DNA from: Streptococcus parasanguinis
Lineage (GTDB): Bacteria > Bacillota > Bacilli > Lactobacillales > Streptococcaceae
Direction of reading: 5' to 3'
Assembly: GCA_905188195.1 (NCBI GenBank)
Contig: CAJJKY010000005.1
Span: 62,001 to 126,000 of the forward strand
DNA: 64,000 bases
Below the pieces are notes generated by a model that searched no databases, was not told the origin of the DNA, and saw nothing but the letters and a program-made list of their open reading frames with translations. A program made the translations under genes and the position numbers. Shown in pieces: positions 33,340 through 42,155 of this stretch. How positions within the stretch are numbered: position 1 is the stretch's first letter; each line of letters opens with the position of its first letter.

Positions 33340-36000
33340 TTACAACCATTCTTTGTATTTCTTAATATAGATACGTTTGACAACCGTCACACTCAGCATA
33401 TAGAGGACGATAATCGCAAACAATAGAACAAAGTACAATCCATTTAGTTGGCTCAACTTCAAGATAGAAGCCAAAGGACTATATGGAAGGGAGGTTACAA
33501 AGAAGGCTGCTGCTAGAGTCGTCACCACGACTGAGAAGGCTGGACGACTTTGGATAAATGGCAGTTTTGGTGAACGCAACATATGAATAACCATGGTTTG
33601 AGACCACATAGATTCAATAAACCATCCAGTTTGGAACACCATGATAAAGGCTGCTGCATCTGCTGCTCCATGGTTGTAGCCATGACCTAAAATCATTGGG
33701 ACAACAAGGAAATAAAGAAGCATGTAGGTAATAATATCAAATACTGATGAAATTGGACCAATCCAGGCCATAAAACGCATGATGGAGTTTGCTTCCCAGA
33801 TACGAGGTTTCTTGAGGAATTCCTTGTCGACATTGTCAAAAGGAAGGGCGATACAAGAAAGATCATAGATAAGATTGAGCACAATCAAATGAACGGGAGC
33901 CATTGGAAGAAAAGGCAAAAAGATACTGGCAAAGAGCAGAGAAAAGATGTTCCCGAAGTTAGAAGAGACCGTCATCTTGATATACTTGGTCATATTGGCA
34001 TAGACCTTGCGACCTTCAACCAAACCTTTTTCAAGGACCATCAAGTCCTTATCCAGAAGGATGACATCTGCCGTTTCCTTGGCGATATCCACAGCGGTAT
34101 CCACGGAGATCCCAACGTCTGAGACCTTCATGGATGGAGCATCGTTGATCCCATCTCCCATGTAACCCACCTTGTGGCCATTGTTCTTGAGGCAGAGGAT
34201 GATCCGCGCTTTTTGATCGGGTGATAATTTGGCAAAGACCGTTGTTGTTTCCACAACTTGTGCTAACTCTTGGTCAGTCATCGTATCGATTTCGCTTCCC
34301 AAAAGAATCCGCTCGACATCTAGTCCTACTTTTTCACAGACAGCTTGGGTGACCTTTTCATTGTCCCCAGTTAAGATCTTGGTGGTTACCCCATATTCTG
34401 CAAGAGCTTTGATCGCTGGAGCTGCAGAAGGTTTTGGTGGATCAAGAAAGGCCAGGTAACCGGTTAGGATCATGTCTCGTTCATCTTCAACACTAAAGAT
34501 GTCATTTTCGTCCAAGTCGGTTTTGTAGCTGACGCCCAAAACACGAAGACCTTGTTCATTTAATTGAGCAACTTCAGCGAGGACCTCTTGACGGACTTCA
34601 TCTGTCAGGCGTTTAATCTCACCCTTGTATTCAACATAAGTCGATACAGAAAGCATTTCTTCCAAGGCACCCTTGGTCACCATGCTGACCACACCGTCTT
34701 CGTCTTTGACAATGACACTCATGCGACGACGTTCAAAATCAAAGGGCAATTCATCAATCTTATGGAAGGTTTGATCCAGGTCGCGAACAATTTCATGTTT
34801 CTTGGCTTCTTTCTGGGTCCGATTGATAATCGCTCGGTCCATCAAATTTTTTAGCCCGGTTTGGAAATAGGAATTCAAGTAAGCCCGGCGAAGGACTGAT
34901 AGATCCAACTCGCCATGGATATCAAGCGGATACTCCAAAACGATTTCATCTTGGGTCAAGGTTCCTGTCTTATCAGTACACAAAATATCGATAGCGCCGA
35001 GGTCTTGGATGGCATTGAGCTTTTTGATAACGACTTTTTCTTTTGCCATAATGATGGAGCCCTTAGCAAGACTCGCTGTAATAATCATCGGCAGCATTTC
35101 CGGAGTCAAACCAACCCCAACGCTGAGGGCAAAGACACCCGCTTCTAACCAGTCACCATCTGTGAGGCCATTGATCACAAAGACAATGGGCACCATCACT
35201 AACATGAGCCGAATCAAGAGCCAAGAGATGGTATTCATTTCTCTCTCAAATGAGGTTGGTTCGTCATAAGTGTTGATGGTTTGCTCAATAGCTCCCATCA
35301 TGGTTTCATCTCCCACGACCAAGACCAAGGCTGTCGCCCGTCCGGAGATGACATTGGTCCCCATAAAGGCCAAACTTTCACTTTCCAAGAGACTATCTAG
35401 ATTTTGACTGTCGGCTTTTCTGAGACAAACCTTTTCAACAGCATCACTTTCCCCCGTGAGACCAGATTGTTGGACAAAGAAGTCACGGGAATCAATCAAG
35501 ACCACATCTGCTGGGATCATATCGCCGGCACTCAGTTTGATCACATCACCTACGACGATTTCATCGATCGGAATTTCTTGTTCCGATCCATCACGCAGAA
35601 CGGTCGCTGTATTGACAATCATACGTGATAGGTTGCTAGCTGCTTTGTCGCTCCGCAATTCTTGAATGAAGCGGATACCACCAGAGATCAAGACCAAGGT
35701 CACAATGATGATGGAGGTCGTTGGATCCTGTTCACCTGGTTTTGCTAGCCAGACATTGGTGATGAAGGAAACCAGCGCAATGACCAACAAAATCACCGTA
35801 AAAGGATTGATGATCGATTCGTAGATCTTTTTGATCATGGAATCTTCTTGACCTTTTGTGATGACATTTTCGCCATAGGCATCGCGGTTTTCTTCTACTT
35901 GATCGTCAACTAAACCAAGGGCGCTGGTTTTGTAGGTGGCAAAGGTGCTTTCAAGTGGTTCTTGAAGAGCAGCAATGAGTCTTTCTTTATTTGTTTGCAT
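33340..36000 (-). CDS. mgtA: Magnesium-translocating P-type ATPase
   Basis: From the ATG at 36000, preceded by AAGGAGA, the 886 residues match MgtA/MgtB in length. It imports Mg2+ at the membrane. Motifs: actuator QSGLTGESDAVEK, phosphorylation site CTDKTGTLTQDEIVLEYPLD, hinge GYMGDGINDAPSMK, and a long C-terminal helix bundle. An in-frame TTG six codons earlier is unlikely. The M-box leader upstream agrees with a Mg2+ role. Confidence 0.96.
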   Translation of the reverse strand: MQTNKERLIAALQEPLESTFATYKTSALGLVDDQVEENRDAYGENVITKGQEDSMIKKIYESIINPFTVILLVIALVSFITNVWLAKPGEQDPTTSIIIVTLVLISGGIRFIQELRSDKAASNLSRMIVNTATVLRDGSEQEIPIDEIVVGDVIKLSAGDMIPADVVLIDSRDFFVQQSGLTGESDAVEKVCLRKADSQNLDSLLESESLAFMGTNVISGRATALVLVVGDETMMGAIEQTINTYDEPTSFEREMNTISWLLIRLMLVMVPIVFVINGLTDGDWLEAGVFALSVGVGLTPEMLPMIITASLAKGSIIMAKEKVVIKKLNAIQDLGAIDILCTDKTGTLTQDEIVLEYPLDIHGELDLSVLRRAYLNSYFQTGLKNLMDRAIINRTQKEAKKHEIVRDLDQTFHKIDELPFDFERRRMSVIVKDEDGVVSMVTKGALEEMLSVSTYVEYKGEIKRLTDEVRQEVLAEVAQLNEQGLRVLGVSYKTDLDENDIFSVEDERDMILTGYLAFLDPPKPSAAPAIKALAEYGVTTKILTGDNEKVTQAVCEKVGLDVERILLGSEIDTMTDQELAQVVETTTVFAKLSPDQKARIILCLKNNGHKVGYMGDGINDAPSMKVSDVGISVDTAVDIAKETADVILLDKDLMVLEKGLVEGRKVYANMTKYIKMTVSSNFGNIFSLLFASIFLPFLPMAPVHLIVLNLIYDLSCIALPFDNVDKEFLKKPRIWEANSIMRFMAWIGPISSVFDIITYMLLYFLVVPMILGHGYNHGAADAAAFIMVFQTGWFIESMWSQTMVIHMLRSPKLPFIQSRPAFSVVVTTLAAAFFVTSLPYSPLASILKLSQLNGLYFVLLFAIIVLYMLSVTVVKRIYIKKYKEWL

Positions 36001-36023
36001 TGGTATCTCCTTTTTCAATCAGG

Positions 36024-36069
36024 AGCCAATCACTTTTGGAGTCCCTACGACACAAATCAGCGATTGGCT
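36024..36069 (-). other. Leader hairpin between M-box terminator and mgtA start
   Basis: Inverted repeat AGCCAATC (36024-36031) and GATTGGCT (36062-36069) lies in the read-through part of the mgtA leader, about 14 nt from the ribosome site. Confidence 0.45.
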
Positions 36070-36142
36070 GGTTCGGTGCGGTTCGGGATGATCGTCGATT
36101 TGTATCATAGCTCTCTCCTTTCTCTTTTCTTGGTAAGGTATC

Positions 36143-36174
36143 AAAAAGAGTCCTACCCTCGATCGGTAGGACTC
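36143..36174 (-). terminator. M-box expression-platform terminator
   Basis: Perfect 10 bp stem GAGTCCTACC/GGTAGGACTC followed by TTTTT on the minus strand, downstream of the M-box. High Mg2+ should favour it. Confidence 0.9.
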
Positions 36175-36198
36175 ATGAAACTCGTCATTAATTTTTCA

Positions 36199-36362
36199 AT
36201 CAAAACTCTCAAAAAACTGACCGTCCAAGCTTTAGCTCCACAAGGCAATGAAATGAGCTTAGTCTTGACCTTTGCGATCAGGACTGTTGACCAACGAGTA
36301 GTGTCTCCACTGCTTTGCGGTAGCCATCCGTATCCTTGTGGTAGCCTCACCTACCGTATTTC
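36199..36362 (-). promoter_or_regulatory. M-box (ykoK) magnesium riboswitch
   Basis: On the minus strand the leader reads ACGGTAGGTGAGGCTACC, then TGGCTACCGC, later GTTGGTCAACAG and near the end TGGAGCTAAAGCTTGGACGG. These match the conserved order of the M-box class. A terminator follows and a Mg2+ P-type ATPase gene is downstream. Confidence 0.93.
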
Positions 36363-36368
36363 GAGTTT

Positions 36369-36397
36369 ATTGTACTCCTTCACTTACAGAAAGTCAA
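36369..36397 (-). promoter_or_regulatory. mgtA promoter
   Basis: TTGACT (36397-36392) and TACAAT (36374-36369), 17 bp apart on the minus strand. They lie immediately past the patB-like stop and place the RNA start at the M-box edge. Confidence 0.8.
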
Positions 36398-36400
36398 CAC

Positions 36401-37564
36401 TTATTTGTGAAAAGTTTCCACCAAGCGTTTGGTAATTTCTTCAATCAGGGTGAAGGGAGCTGCCACATTGAGGCGGGCATGCAAATTTCCTTCTTTTCCA
36501 AAATCTGTTCCACGGTTCAAAATCAATTTGGCTTGGTCATGAATATTAGCGTGCAGCTCATCATCGGTATAAGGATAGGCTGAAAAGTCCAACCAAAGAA
36601 GATAGGTTCCTTGGGGTTTCATGACACGGATTTTGGTCTTTTCATGCAATTCATCTACTACATAGTCAATGTGTTTTTCAAAGACTTGCTTGAGCTCTGT
36701 CAACCAAAGTTTACCATGGCGATAGGCTGCTTCTGTTGCAATATAGCCCAAGCCTGAGATTTCATGTTGGTTATTAGCCAATTGCCGTTGTTTAAAAGCC
36801 GTACGAAGCTTTGGATTTTCAATGACCACATAGGAATTTTTTGTTCCTGCAATATTGAAAGTCTTGGTTGCACTGGTTAAGATCAAGCTGAAGTCTTTAA
36901 AGCTTGGATCAACTGTGTTAAAGCTGGTATGACGGTGGCCAAACAAGGCCAAATCTTGGTGGATCTCATCTGAAACGAGAAGGACACCATGTTTTTGACA
37001 GAGGTGGCCAATTTTTTCCAAGACTTCACGATCCCATACACGGCCTCCAGGATTGTGCGGATTACACAAAACATAGAGTTTCACCTCTTGCTCCACAATG
37101 TCTTTTTCCAGCTGATCAAAATCAATTTGGAAAAGACCATCCTTTTCAACTAATGAATTTTCGATCAATTTTCGACGATTGAGTTTGACACTTCGGGCAA
37201 ATGGAGGATAGACCGGCGTATTGATTAAGACAGCATCCCCTTCCCTAGTAAAGGCTTGAATAGCTGTTGAAATGGCTGGAACAACACCTTCGATAAAGAC
37301 AACAGCTTCCTTGTCAAAGGAATAGCCATGTTCTTCTTTTTCCCAATCAAGGATAGACTGGTAGAGGCTATCTGAGGCATAGGTGTAGCCATAGACCATT
37401 TGGTCTGCATAGCCAATCACTGCTTCTCGTACTTCTGGAATGACATTAAAATCCATGTCCGCGATCCAAGCCGGGATGATTTCTGGATCTGTCTCTGTTT
37501 CTTTCCACTTGTAGGTATGGTGGGTCAAGCGATTCGGTAAAGTCGTGAAATCATATTTGGTCAT
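36401..37564 (-). CDS. patB: PatB/MalY-type PLP aminotransferase-like cystathionine beta-lyase
   Basis: A fold-type I PLP enzyme of 387 residues. PLP lysine is K234 in LTSATKTFNIAG. Other class motifs are NTPVYPPF and CNPHNPGGRVW at 167-177. MalY/PatB proteins cleave cystathionine to homocysteine, pyruvate and ammonia. It starts 1 bp past the stop of the metC/metB-type gene, so the two form an operon for methionine/cysteine interconversion. Confidence 0.88.
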   Translation of the reverse strand: MTKYDFTTLPNRLTHHTYKWKETETDPEIIPAWIADMDFNVIPEVREAVIGYADQMVYGYTYASDSLYQSILDWEKEEHGYSFDKEAVVFIEGVVPAISTAIQAFTREGDAVLINTPVYPPFARSVKLNRRKLIENSLVEKDGLFQIDFDQLEKDIVEQEVKLYVLCNPHNPGGRVWDREVLEKIGHLCQKHGVLLVSDEIHQDLALFGHRHTSFNTVDPSFKDFSLILTSATKTFNIAGTKNSYVVIENPKLRTAFKQRQLANNQHEISGLGYIATEAAYRHGKLWLTELKQVFEKHIDYVVDELHEKTKIRVMKPQGTYLLWLDFSAYPYTDDELHANIHDQAKLILNRGTDFGKEGNLHARLNVAAPFTLIEEITKRLVETFHK

Positions 37565-37565
37565 C

Positions 37566-38663
37566 TTAAGCCTCCAATGCTTGTTTCAAATCTTCAATCA
37601 AATCATCCGCATCTTCGATTCCGATGGACAACCGAAGAAGATCATCTGTCAAACCGTATGAATGGCGAACTTCCGCAGGAATGTCCGCATGGGTCTGAGT
37701 GGTAGGATAAGTGATCAAGCTTTCAACTCCGCCAAGACTTTCTGCAAAGGTAAAGACTTGAAGGGAATTCAACAAGTTAGGAATTTTTTTCTCATCTTGA
37801 ATTTTAAAGGAGACCATTCCACCTTTTCCAGTGTAGAGGACTTCTTTGACCTGAGGGGATGTTTTCAAAAACTCGACTACCTTGCGGGCATTCTCTGTGG
37901 AGCGCTCCATCCGGATAGAGAGTGTCTTGAGACCACGGATCAACAGATAGCTGTCAAATGGGGAAAGAACAGCACCTGTCGTATTCAAATTGTAAAAGAG
38001 CTTGTCATACAAGTCTGCATCATTTGTCACGACAACACCAGCCAAGACATCATTGTGACCAGCCAGGTACTTGGTTGCTGAATGTAGGACAATATCCGCT
38101 CCCTCTTCAATTGGGCGTTGATAGATAGGGCTATAGAAAGTATTGTCCACCACGACTTTGGCACCTTTTGCATGGGCCAATTTGGCTAAATGAGCAATAT
38201 CAAATTCCAACATCAATGGATTGGTTGGTGTTTCAATATAGAGGACATCCACCGGATCATTATCTAGATGGTGGATCAGTTCTTCTTCTGTATTGGCATA
38301 GGTGAAAGAGAAACGACCTTCTTGCTCTTGTTGGTTAAACCAGCGGAAAGAACCTCCATAAAGGTCACGAACAGCCAAGACTTTTGAACCAACTGGGAAA
38401 ATGCTAAAAGCTAGCACAATGGCTGACATTCCAGAACTTGTCGCCAAAGCATAATCTGCACTTTCGATAGCTGCCAAAGTCTTCTCAGCTGTTGCGCGTG
38501 TTGGATTTTTCGTACGGGTATAGTCAAAGCCTGTAGACTGACCAAATTCTGGGTGTTGGTAAGTCGTAGAGAAATGCAAAGGAGTCGTCAAAGCTCCCGT
38601 TGCTTTATCCGACTTGATTCCTGCCTGTGCCAAAATCGTATTGATATTGCGTTTTTTACTCAT
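37566..38663 (-). CDS. Cys/Met metabolism PLP enzyme (cystathionine beta-lyase or gamma-synthase)
   Basis: The 365 residues belong to the MetB/MetC family: PLP lysine K198 in VLHSATKYLAGHND, DYTRTKNPTR at 47-56, and YIETPTNPLMLEFDI. Sequence alone does not separate gamma-synthase, gamma-lyase and beta-lyase activities. Pairing with a PatB-type lyase fits transsulfuration to homocysteine. A perfect MET-box lies about 90 bp upstream. Confidence 0.88.
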   Translation of the reverse strand: MSKKRNINTILAQAGIKSDKATGALTTPLHFSTTYQHPEFGQSTGFDYTRTKNPTRATAEKTLAAIESADYALATSSGMSAIVLAFSIFPVGSKVLAVRDLYGGSFRWFNQQEQEGRFSFTYANTEEELIHHLDNDPVDVLYIETPTNPLMLEFDIAHLAKLAHAKGAKVVVDNTFYSPIYQRPIEEGADIVLHSATKYLAGHNDVLAGVVVTNDADLYDKLFYNLNTTGAVLSPFDSYLLIRGLKTLSIRMERSTENARKVVEFLKTSPQVKEVLYTGKGGMVSFKIQDEKKIPNLLNSLQVFTFAESLGGVESLITYPTTQTHADIPAEVRHSYGLTDDLLRLSIGIEDADDLIEDLKQALEA

Positions 38664-38750
38664 ATTGCCCTCCGATAAACATTCAATCTAACTGCTTACT
38701 ATTTTATCACTATTATGAGGAGAGCGGTTTTCCCATTTTCAAGACCTAGC

Positions 38751-38767
38751 TATAGTTTCAAACTATA
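38751..38767. promoter_or_regulatory. MET-box (predicted MtaR/MetR operator)
   Basis: TATAGTTTCAAACTATA is a perfect 17 bp palindrome identical to the streptococcal MET-box pattern TATAGTTTnAAACTATA as I recall it. It lies upstream of a -35-like TTGAAA of the metC/metB-type gene, the usual place for a LysR-type activator. Confidence 0.8.
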
Positions 38768-38773
38768 AGAAAA

Positions 38774-38949
38774 GAGAGTGGGACAGAAATCGGTAATTCG
38801 TTAGAATTCGATTTCGTCGTCCCACCTCCGCACAGTTGAGTAGGGCTGTAAAAGCTGATGAAATCAGCGTAGTAGAGCCCACTCAACCACTGCGTCTTGC
38901 TCGACAATCCAAAAATAATTGAGAGGCTAGGACTTTTGTCCCAGCCTCT
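38774..38949 (-). repeat. Family B repeat, copy 3 (inverted orientation)
   Basis: Full-length copy, almost base-for-base equal to 31571-31747, ending 6 bp from the ytgP stop codon. Its hairpin with GTCCCAGCCTC could serve as the ytgP terminator. Confidence 0.92.
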
Positions 38950-38954
38950 CAGGT

Positions 38955-40583
38955 TTATTTAATCCGAAATTTTTGTCTAAGACGTGTAGCTTGACCTCCG
39001 ATAAAGCGGTCAAAATACCGTAGCCATAATCCTAAGGCTCCATAGATAACAACCCCTAATCCGCCAATGACGATGATATAAATCATGCTCGATACACGGC
39101 CATTTGGTGGGAAAATCCAGCCCAAAATCAAACCGGCGATCAAGACTCCAAGTAGCATCACCACAGTCAGGATAGAACCAAGTAAGGTCCGCTTGAAGAT
39201 GATGGTTCGATTAAACTGAGTAATGGTTTGGATCTCCCGATACATGAGGACGATTGGCACCATTAAGGCAATGGTCGTTGACAAAAGCGGCCCATAAGAA
39301 CGAAAGACCAAAATAAATGGAATTTGGAGGACCAATTTCACCACTACCCCATAGAGAAAGTAACGAATGGCTTTGCGGTTTTGGAAGAGAGCTTGAATCA
39401 TTGGCGATAAGACCGTGTAAAGACCGAGAATTACGGTCTGCAACATCGCTACGATGAAGAGTCCTAAGGCCAAGCCATCTGGTTGCCCATAGAAAACCGT
39501 ATAAAGTGGTTTTGCGACTGCTACTGCACCAAAGGTGGCTGGAAGCAAGAAAGCTAGCAACATGGTCAAGTTATCCTGTACGAGCTTCCCAGCTGCTTTT
39601 AGGTCCCCCTTGACATAATTCTCTGTCAACAGAGGAATCCCAACTCCCCCAATCGAAGTCGCTACCGCAATCAAAATCATGGTGATTTTGTTTGGATTAG
39701 CAGAGAAATAACTAAACATGACCAAGAGCTGCTTTTGACTATAATCTGTGAACCAAGACATGACATTGATAAAGGTCATCTGGTCAACAATTTGGAAGAG
39801 CTGAATCGCGGAACCAGTGATAATAAAAGGAATGGCCTCACGAATCGTATCGATCAAGAGAGCCCGAGTATCAATCCCTTCACTTCCCTCTTGCTTTCTA
39901 AAAATAGAAGAGAGCAAGCCTGTCTTTGCAAGGTAATAAAAGAGCACCAGAAGGCTCGCTCCCATACCGATAAAGGCAGCAAAGGTCGACTGCGTCACAG
40001 CCTGCACGTAATCACCTGAGCCAATCTTCATAATGAAGAAGGTCGTGAGCAACATCCAGATGACCCGGATCACTTGTTCTGCAATCTGGCTTATAGCGTA
40101 AGGCTTCATGTTGTTAAAACCTTGGAAAAATCCTCGAATGACACTCATCGAAGGAAAGATCAAGACAGCCCAAGAAAGGCTCTGCATGATCGGAATCAAC
40201 TCTTTTCCCCCACCTGAAAGGCTAGCAAAGACAGGAGACAACAGGTACATGAGAATGGCAAATCCAAGGCCTAGAATTCCCATAAATTTCAAGAAACCCC
40301 GAATCAAAGCAAAGCTATGATCGGCTTGGTCCCGGGTATTGTATTTGGCTACTTGCTTGGCAACAGCTACGGGTACTCCAGCTGTCGAAATCAAGAGAAA
40401 CCAAGCATAGATATTGTAGCCCATTGTAAAAAGACCATTGGCTTGTGGACCATATTTTCCCATCCAAATATACCAAGGAATAATATAAGCGGCTCCTAGC
40501 AAACGGCTGATAAAGTTGCTGGCTGTCATCCAGGCAGTCCCGCGTAGCATCTGGGCTTGCTGGTCATTTTGTTCGTGACTCAT
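38955..40583 (-). CDS. ytgP: MATE/MOP-superfamily flippase, YtgP/MurJ-like
   Basis: A polytopic membrane protein of 542 residues with about 14 helices, starting MSHEQNDQQAQMLRGTAWMT and with SRLLGAAYIIPWYIWMG. Streptococcal YtgP is reported to replace E. coli MurJ, the lipid II flippase. The position beside murE agrees with a peptidoglycan role. The start at 40583 follows AGAGGAC. A longer in-frame extension would enter the murE promoter. Confidence 0.88.
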   Translation of the reverse strand: MSHEQNDQQAQMLRGTAWMTASNFISRLLGAAYIIPWYIWMGKYGPQANGLFTMGYNIYAWFLLISTAGVPVAVAKQVAKYNTRDQADHSFALIRGFLKFMGILGLGFAILMYLLSPVFASLSGGGKELIPIMQSLSWAVLIFPSMSVIRGFFQGFNNMKPYAISQIAEQVIRVIWMLLTTFFIMKIGSGDYVQAVTQSTFAAFIGMGASLLVLFYYLAKTGLLSSIFRKQEGSEGIDTRALLIDTIREAIPFIITGSAIQLFQIVDQMTFINVMSWFTDYSQKQLLVMFSYFSANPNKITMILIAVATSIGGVGIPLLTENYVKGDLKAAGKLVQDNLTMLLAFLLPATFGAVAVAKPLYTVFYGQPDGLALGLFIVAMLQTVILGLYTVLSPMIQALFQNRKAIRYFLYGVVVKLVLQIPFILVFRSYGPLLSTTIALMVPIVLMYREIQTITQFNRTIIFKRTLLGSILTVVMLLGVLIAGLILGWIFPPNGRVSSMIYIIVIGGLGVVIYGALGLWLRYFDRFIGGQATRLRQKFRIK

Positions 40584-40613
40584 TGGTGTCCTCTTTCGTT
40601 TCTTCTTCTCTTC

Positions 40614-40642
40614 ATTATAAACTTTTCCATGACACTTGTAAA
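40614..40642 (-). promoter_or_regulatory. ytgP promoter
   Basis: TTTACA (40642-40637) and TATAAT (40619-40614), spacer 17 bp, on the minus strand. Its -35 overlaps the murE -35 on the other strand. Confidence 0.75.
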
Positions 40643-40664
40643 ATAGGGACTTTAGGTTTACAAT
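40636..40664 (+). promoter_or_regulatory. murE promoter
   Basis: TTGTAA (40636-40641) and TACAAT (40659-40664), spacer 17 bp. Only six bases separate the -10 from the murE ATG, and no ribosome site is present, which predicts a leaderless mRNA. Confidence 0.75.
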
Positions 40665-40670
40665 AGTTTT

Positions 40671-42116
40671 ATGATTACAATTGAACAAACCCTCAACATT
40701 TTAAAACATGACCAAAATTTCCGAGAAATTCTAGTAAATGGTGAATATTACTACCATCTAGAAGGAACAAGTTTTGATGCTATTAGCTATGATAGCCGGA
40801 AGGTTTCTGCTAGCACCCTCTTTTTTGTCAAAGGGGCCAACTTCAAAAAAGAATACCTGGAACAGGCTATTTCTAATGGACTCGGCTTTTATGTCTCTGA
40901 AAAAGATTATGAAGTTGGTATTCCTGCCATCCTCGTCAATGATATCAAACAGGCCATGAGCTTAATTGCCATGGAGTTTTATGGGCACCCTGAGAAACAA
41001 TTAAAACTATTGGCCTTCACAGGGACTAAGGGAAAGACAACCGCGGCCTATTTTGCTTACCATATTTTGGAACAAAGTCACCGACCAGCTATGCTGTCTA
41101 CCATGAATACGACACTGGATGGTAAAAACTTCTTTAAATCGACCCTGACAACGCCAGAGAGCTTGGATCTTTTTGCCATGATGGCTGAGGCAGTAACGAA
41201 TGATCGGACCCACCTTATTATGGAAGTCTCCAGTCAAGCTTATCTGGTGAAGCGGGTTTACGGTCTGACCTTTGACGTCGGTGTTTTTCTCAACATCAGT
41301 CCAGACCATATTGGACCGATTGAACACCCAACTTTTGAGGATTATTTCTACCACAAACGTCTCCTCATGAAGAATAGCCAAGCCGTAGTCATCAATAGCG
41401 ATATGGATCATTTCCAAGTTTTAGCGGACCAAGTCGCGAACCAAGACCACGATTTTTATGGAAGCCAGTCTGAGAATCAAATTGAAAACTCCAAAGCTTT
41501 CAGCTTCTCAGCCACTGGTAAATTAGCTGGAAACTATGATATCCAACTGATTGGTCACTTCAACCAAGAAAATGCTGTAGCAGCAGGTCTTGCCTGTCTT
41601 CGTCTAGGTGCGAGCCTTGAGGATATTCAAAAAGGGATTGCTAAGACGCGCGTTCCTGGCCGAATGGAAGTCTTGACTCAGAAAAACGGCGCTAAGGTCT
41701 TCATCGACTACGCCCATAATGGAGATAGCTTAAAAAAACTGCTCTCAGTTGTCGAAACCCATCAAACGGGGACGATTTCACTGGTCCTTGGATCAACTGG
41801 GAATAAAGGAGAGAGCCGCCGCAAGGACTTTGGCTTACTCTTGGAAGACCATCCTGAGATCCAAGTCTTCCTCACAGCGGATGATCCCAACTATGAAGAT
41901 CCTTTGGCTATCGCTGAAGAGATTAGTAGTTATATCACGCGACCTGTCGAAAAAATCGCAGATCGCGAACAAGCCATTCAACTGGCTATGGCGACAACCA
42001 GCAAGCCTGAAGATGCCGTCATTATCGCTGGAAAAGGAGCAGACTGCTACCAAATCGTCAATGGCGTAAAAGAAGAATATCCAGGTGATGCTGCTATTGC
42101 TGAACGTTATCTATAA
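40671..42116 (+). CDS. murE: UDP-MurNAc-L-Ala-D-Glu:L-lysine ligase
   Basis: Adds L-lysine to the peptidoglycan precursor. The 481 residues show the ATP loop GTKGKTT at 118-124, TTPESLDLFAMM and GVFLNISPDHIGPIEH. The motif DDPNYEDP near 403 replaces the DNPR of diaminopimelate-adding enzymes, consistent with L-Lys specificity. The end GKGADCYQIVNGVKEEY is typical. It starts 6 nt past its -10 and is divergent from ytgP. Confidence 0.97.
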   Translation: MITIEQTLNILKHDQNFREILVNGEYYYHLEGTSFDAISYDSRKVSASTLFFVKGANFKKEYLEQAISNGLGFYVSEKDYEVGIPAILVNDIKQAMSLIAMEFYGHPEKQLKLLAFTGTKGKTTAAYFAYHILEQSHRPAMLSTMNTTLDGKNFFKSTLTTPESLDLFAMMAEAVTNDRTHLIMEVSSQAYLVKRVYGLTFDVGVFLNISPDHIGPIEHPTFEDYFYHKRLLMKNSQAVVINSDMDHFQVLADQVANQDHDFYGSQSENQIENSKAFSFSATGKLAGNYDIQLIGHFNQENAVAAGLACLRLGASLEDIQKGIAKTRVPGRMEVLTQKNGAKVFIDYAHNGDSLKKLLSVVETHQTGTISLVLGSTGNKGESRRKDFGLLLEDHPEIQVFLTADDPNYEDPLAIAEEISSYITRPVEKIADREQAIQLAMATTSKPEDAVIIAGKGADCYQIVNGVKEEYPGDAAIAERYL

Positions 42117-42123
42117 TCAAACG

Positions 42124-42155
42124 AAACAAGGCTAGGAAATTTTCCTAGCCTTGTT
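42124..42155. terminator. Bidirectional terminator between murE and DUF1803 gene
   Basis: Near-perfect stem AACAAGGCTAGGAAA/TTTCCTAGCCTTGTT between convergent genes, overlapping the DUF1803 stop. Confidence 0.9.

Noticed and set aside
40584..40688. N-terminal extension of the YtgP-like protein by 35 residues
   Set aside because: It would enter the shared murE/ytgP promoter, and the ATG at 40583 has a fitting ribosome site.
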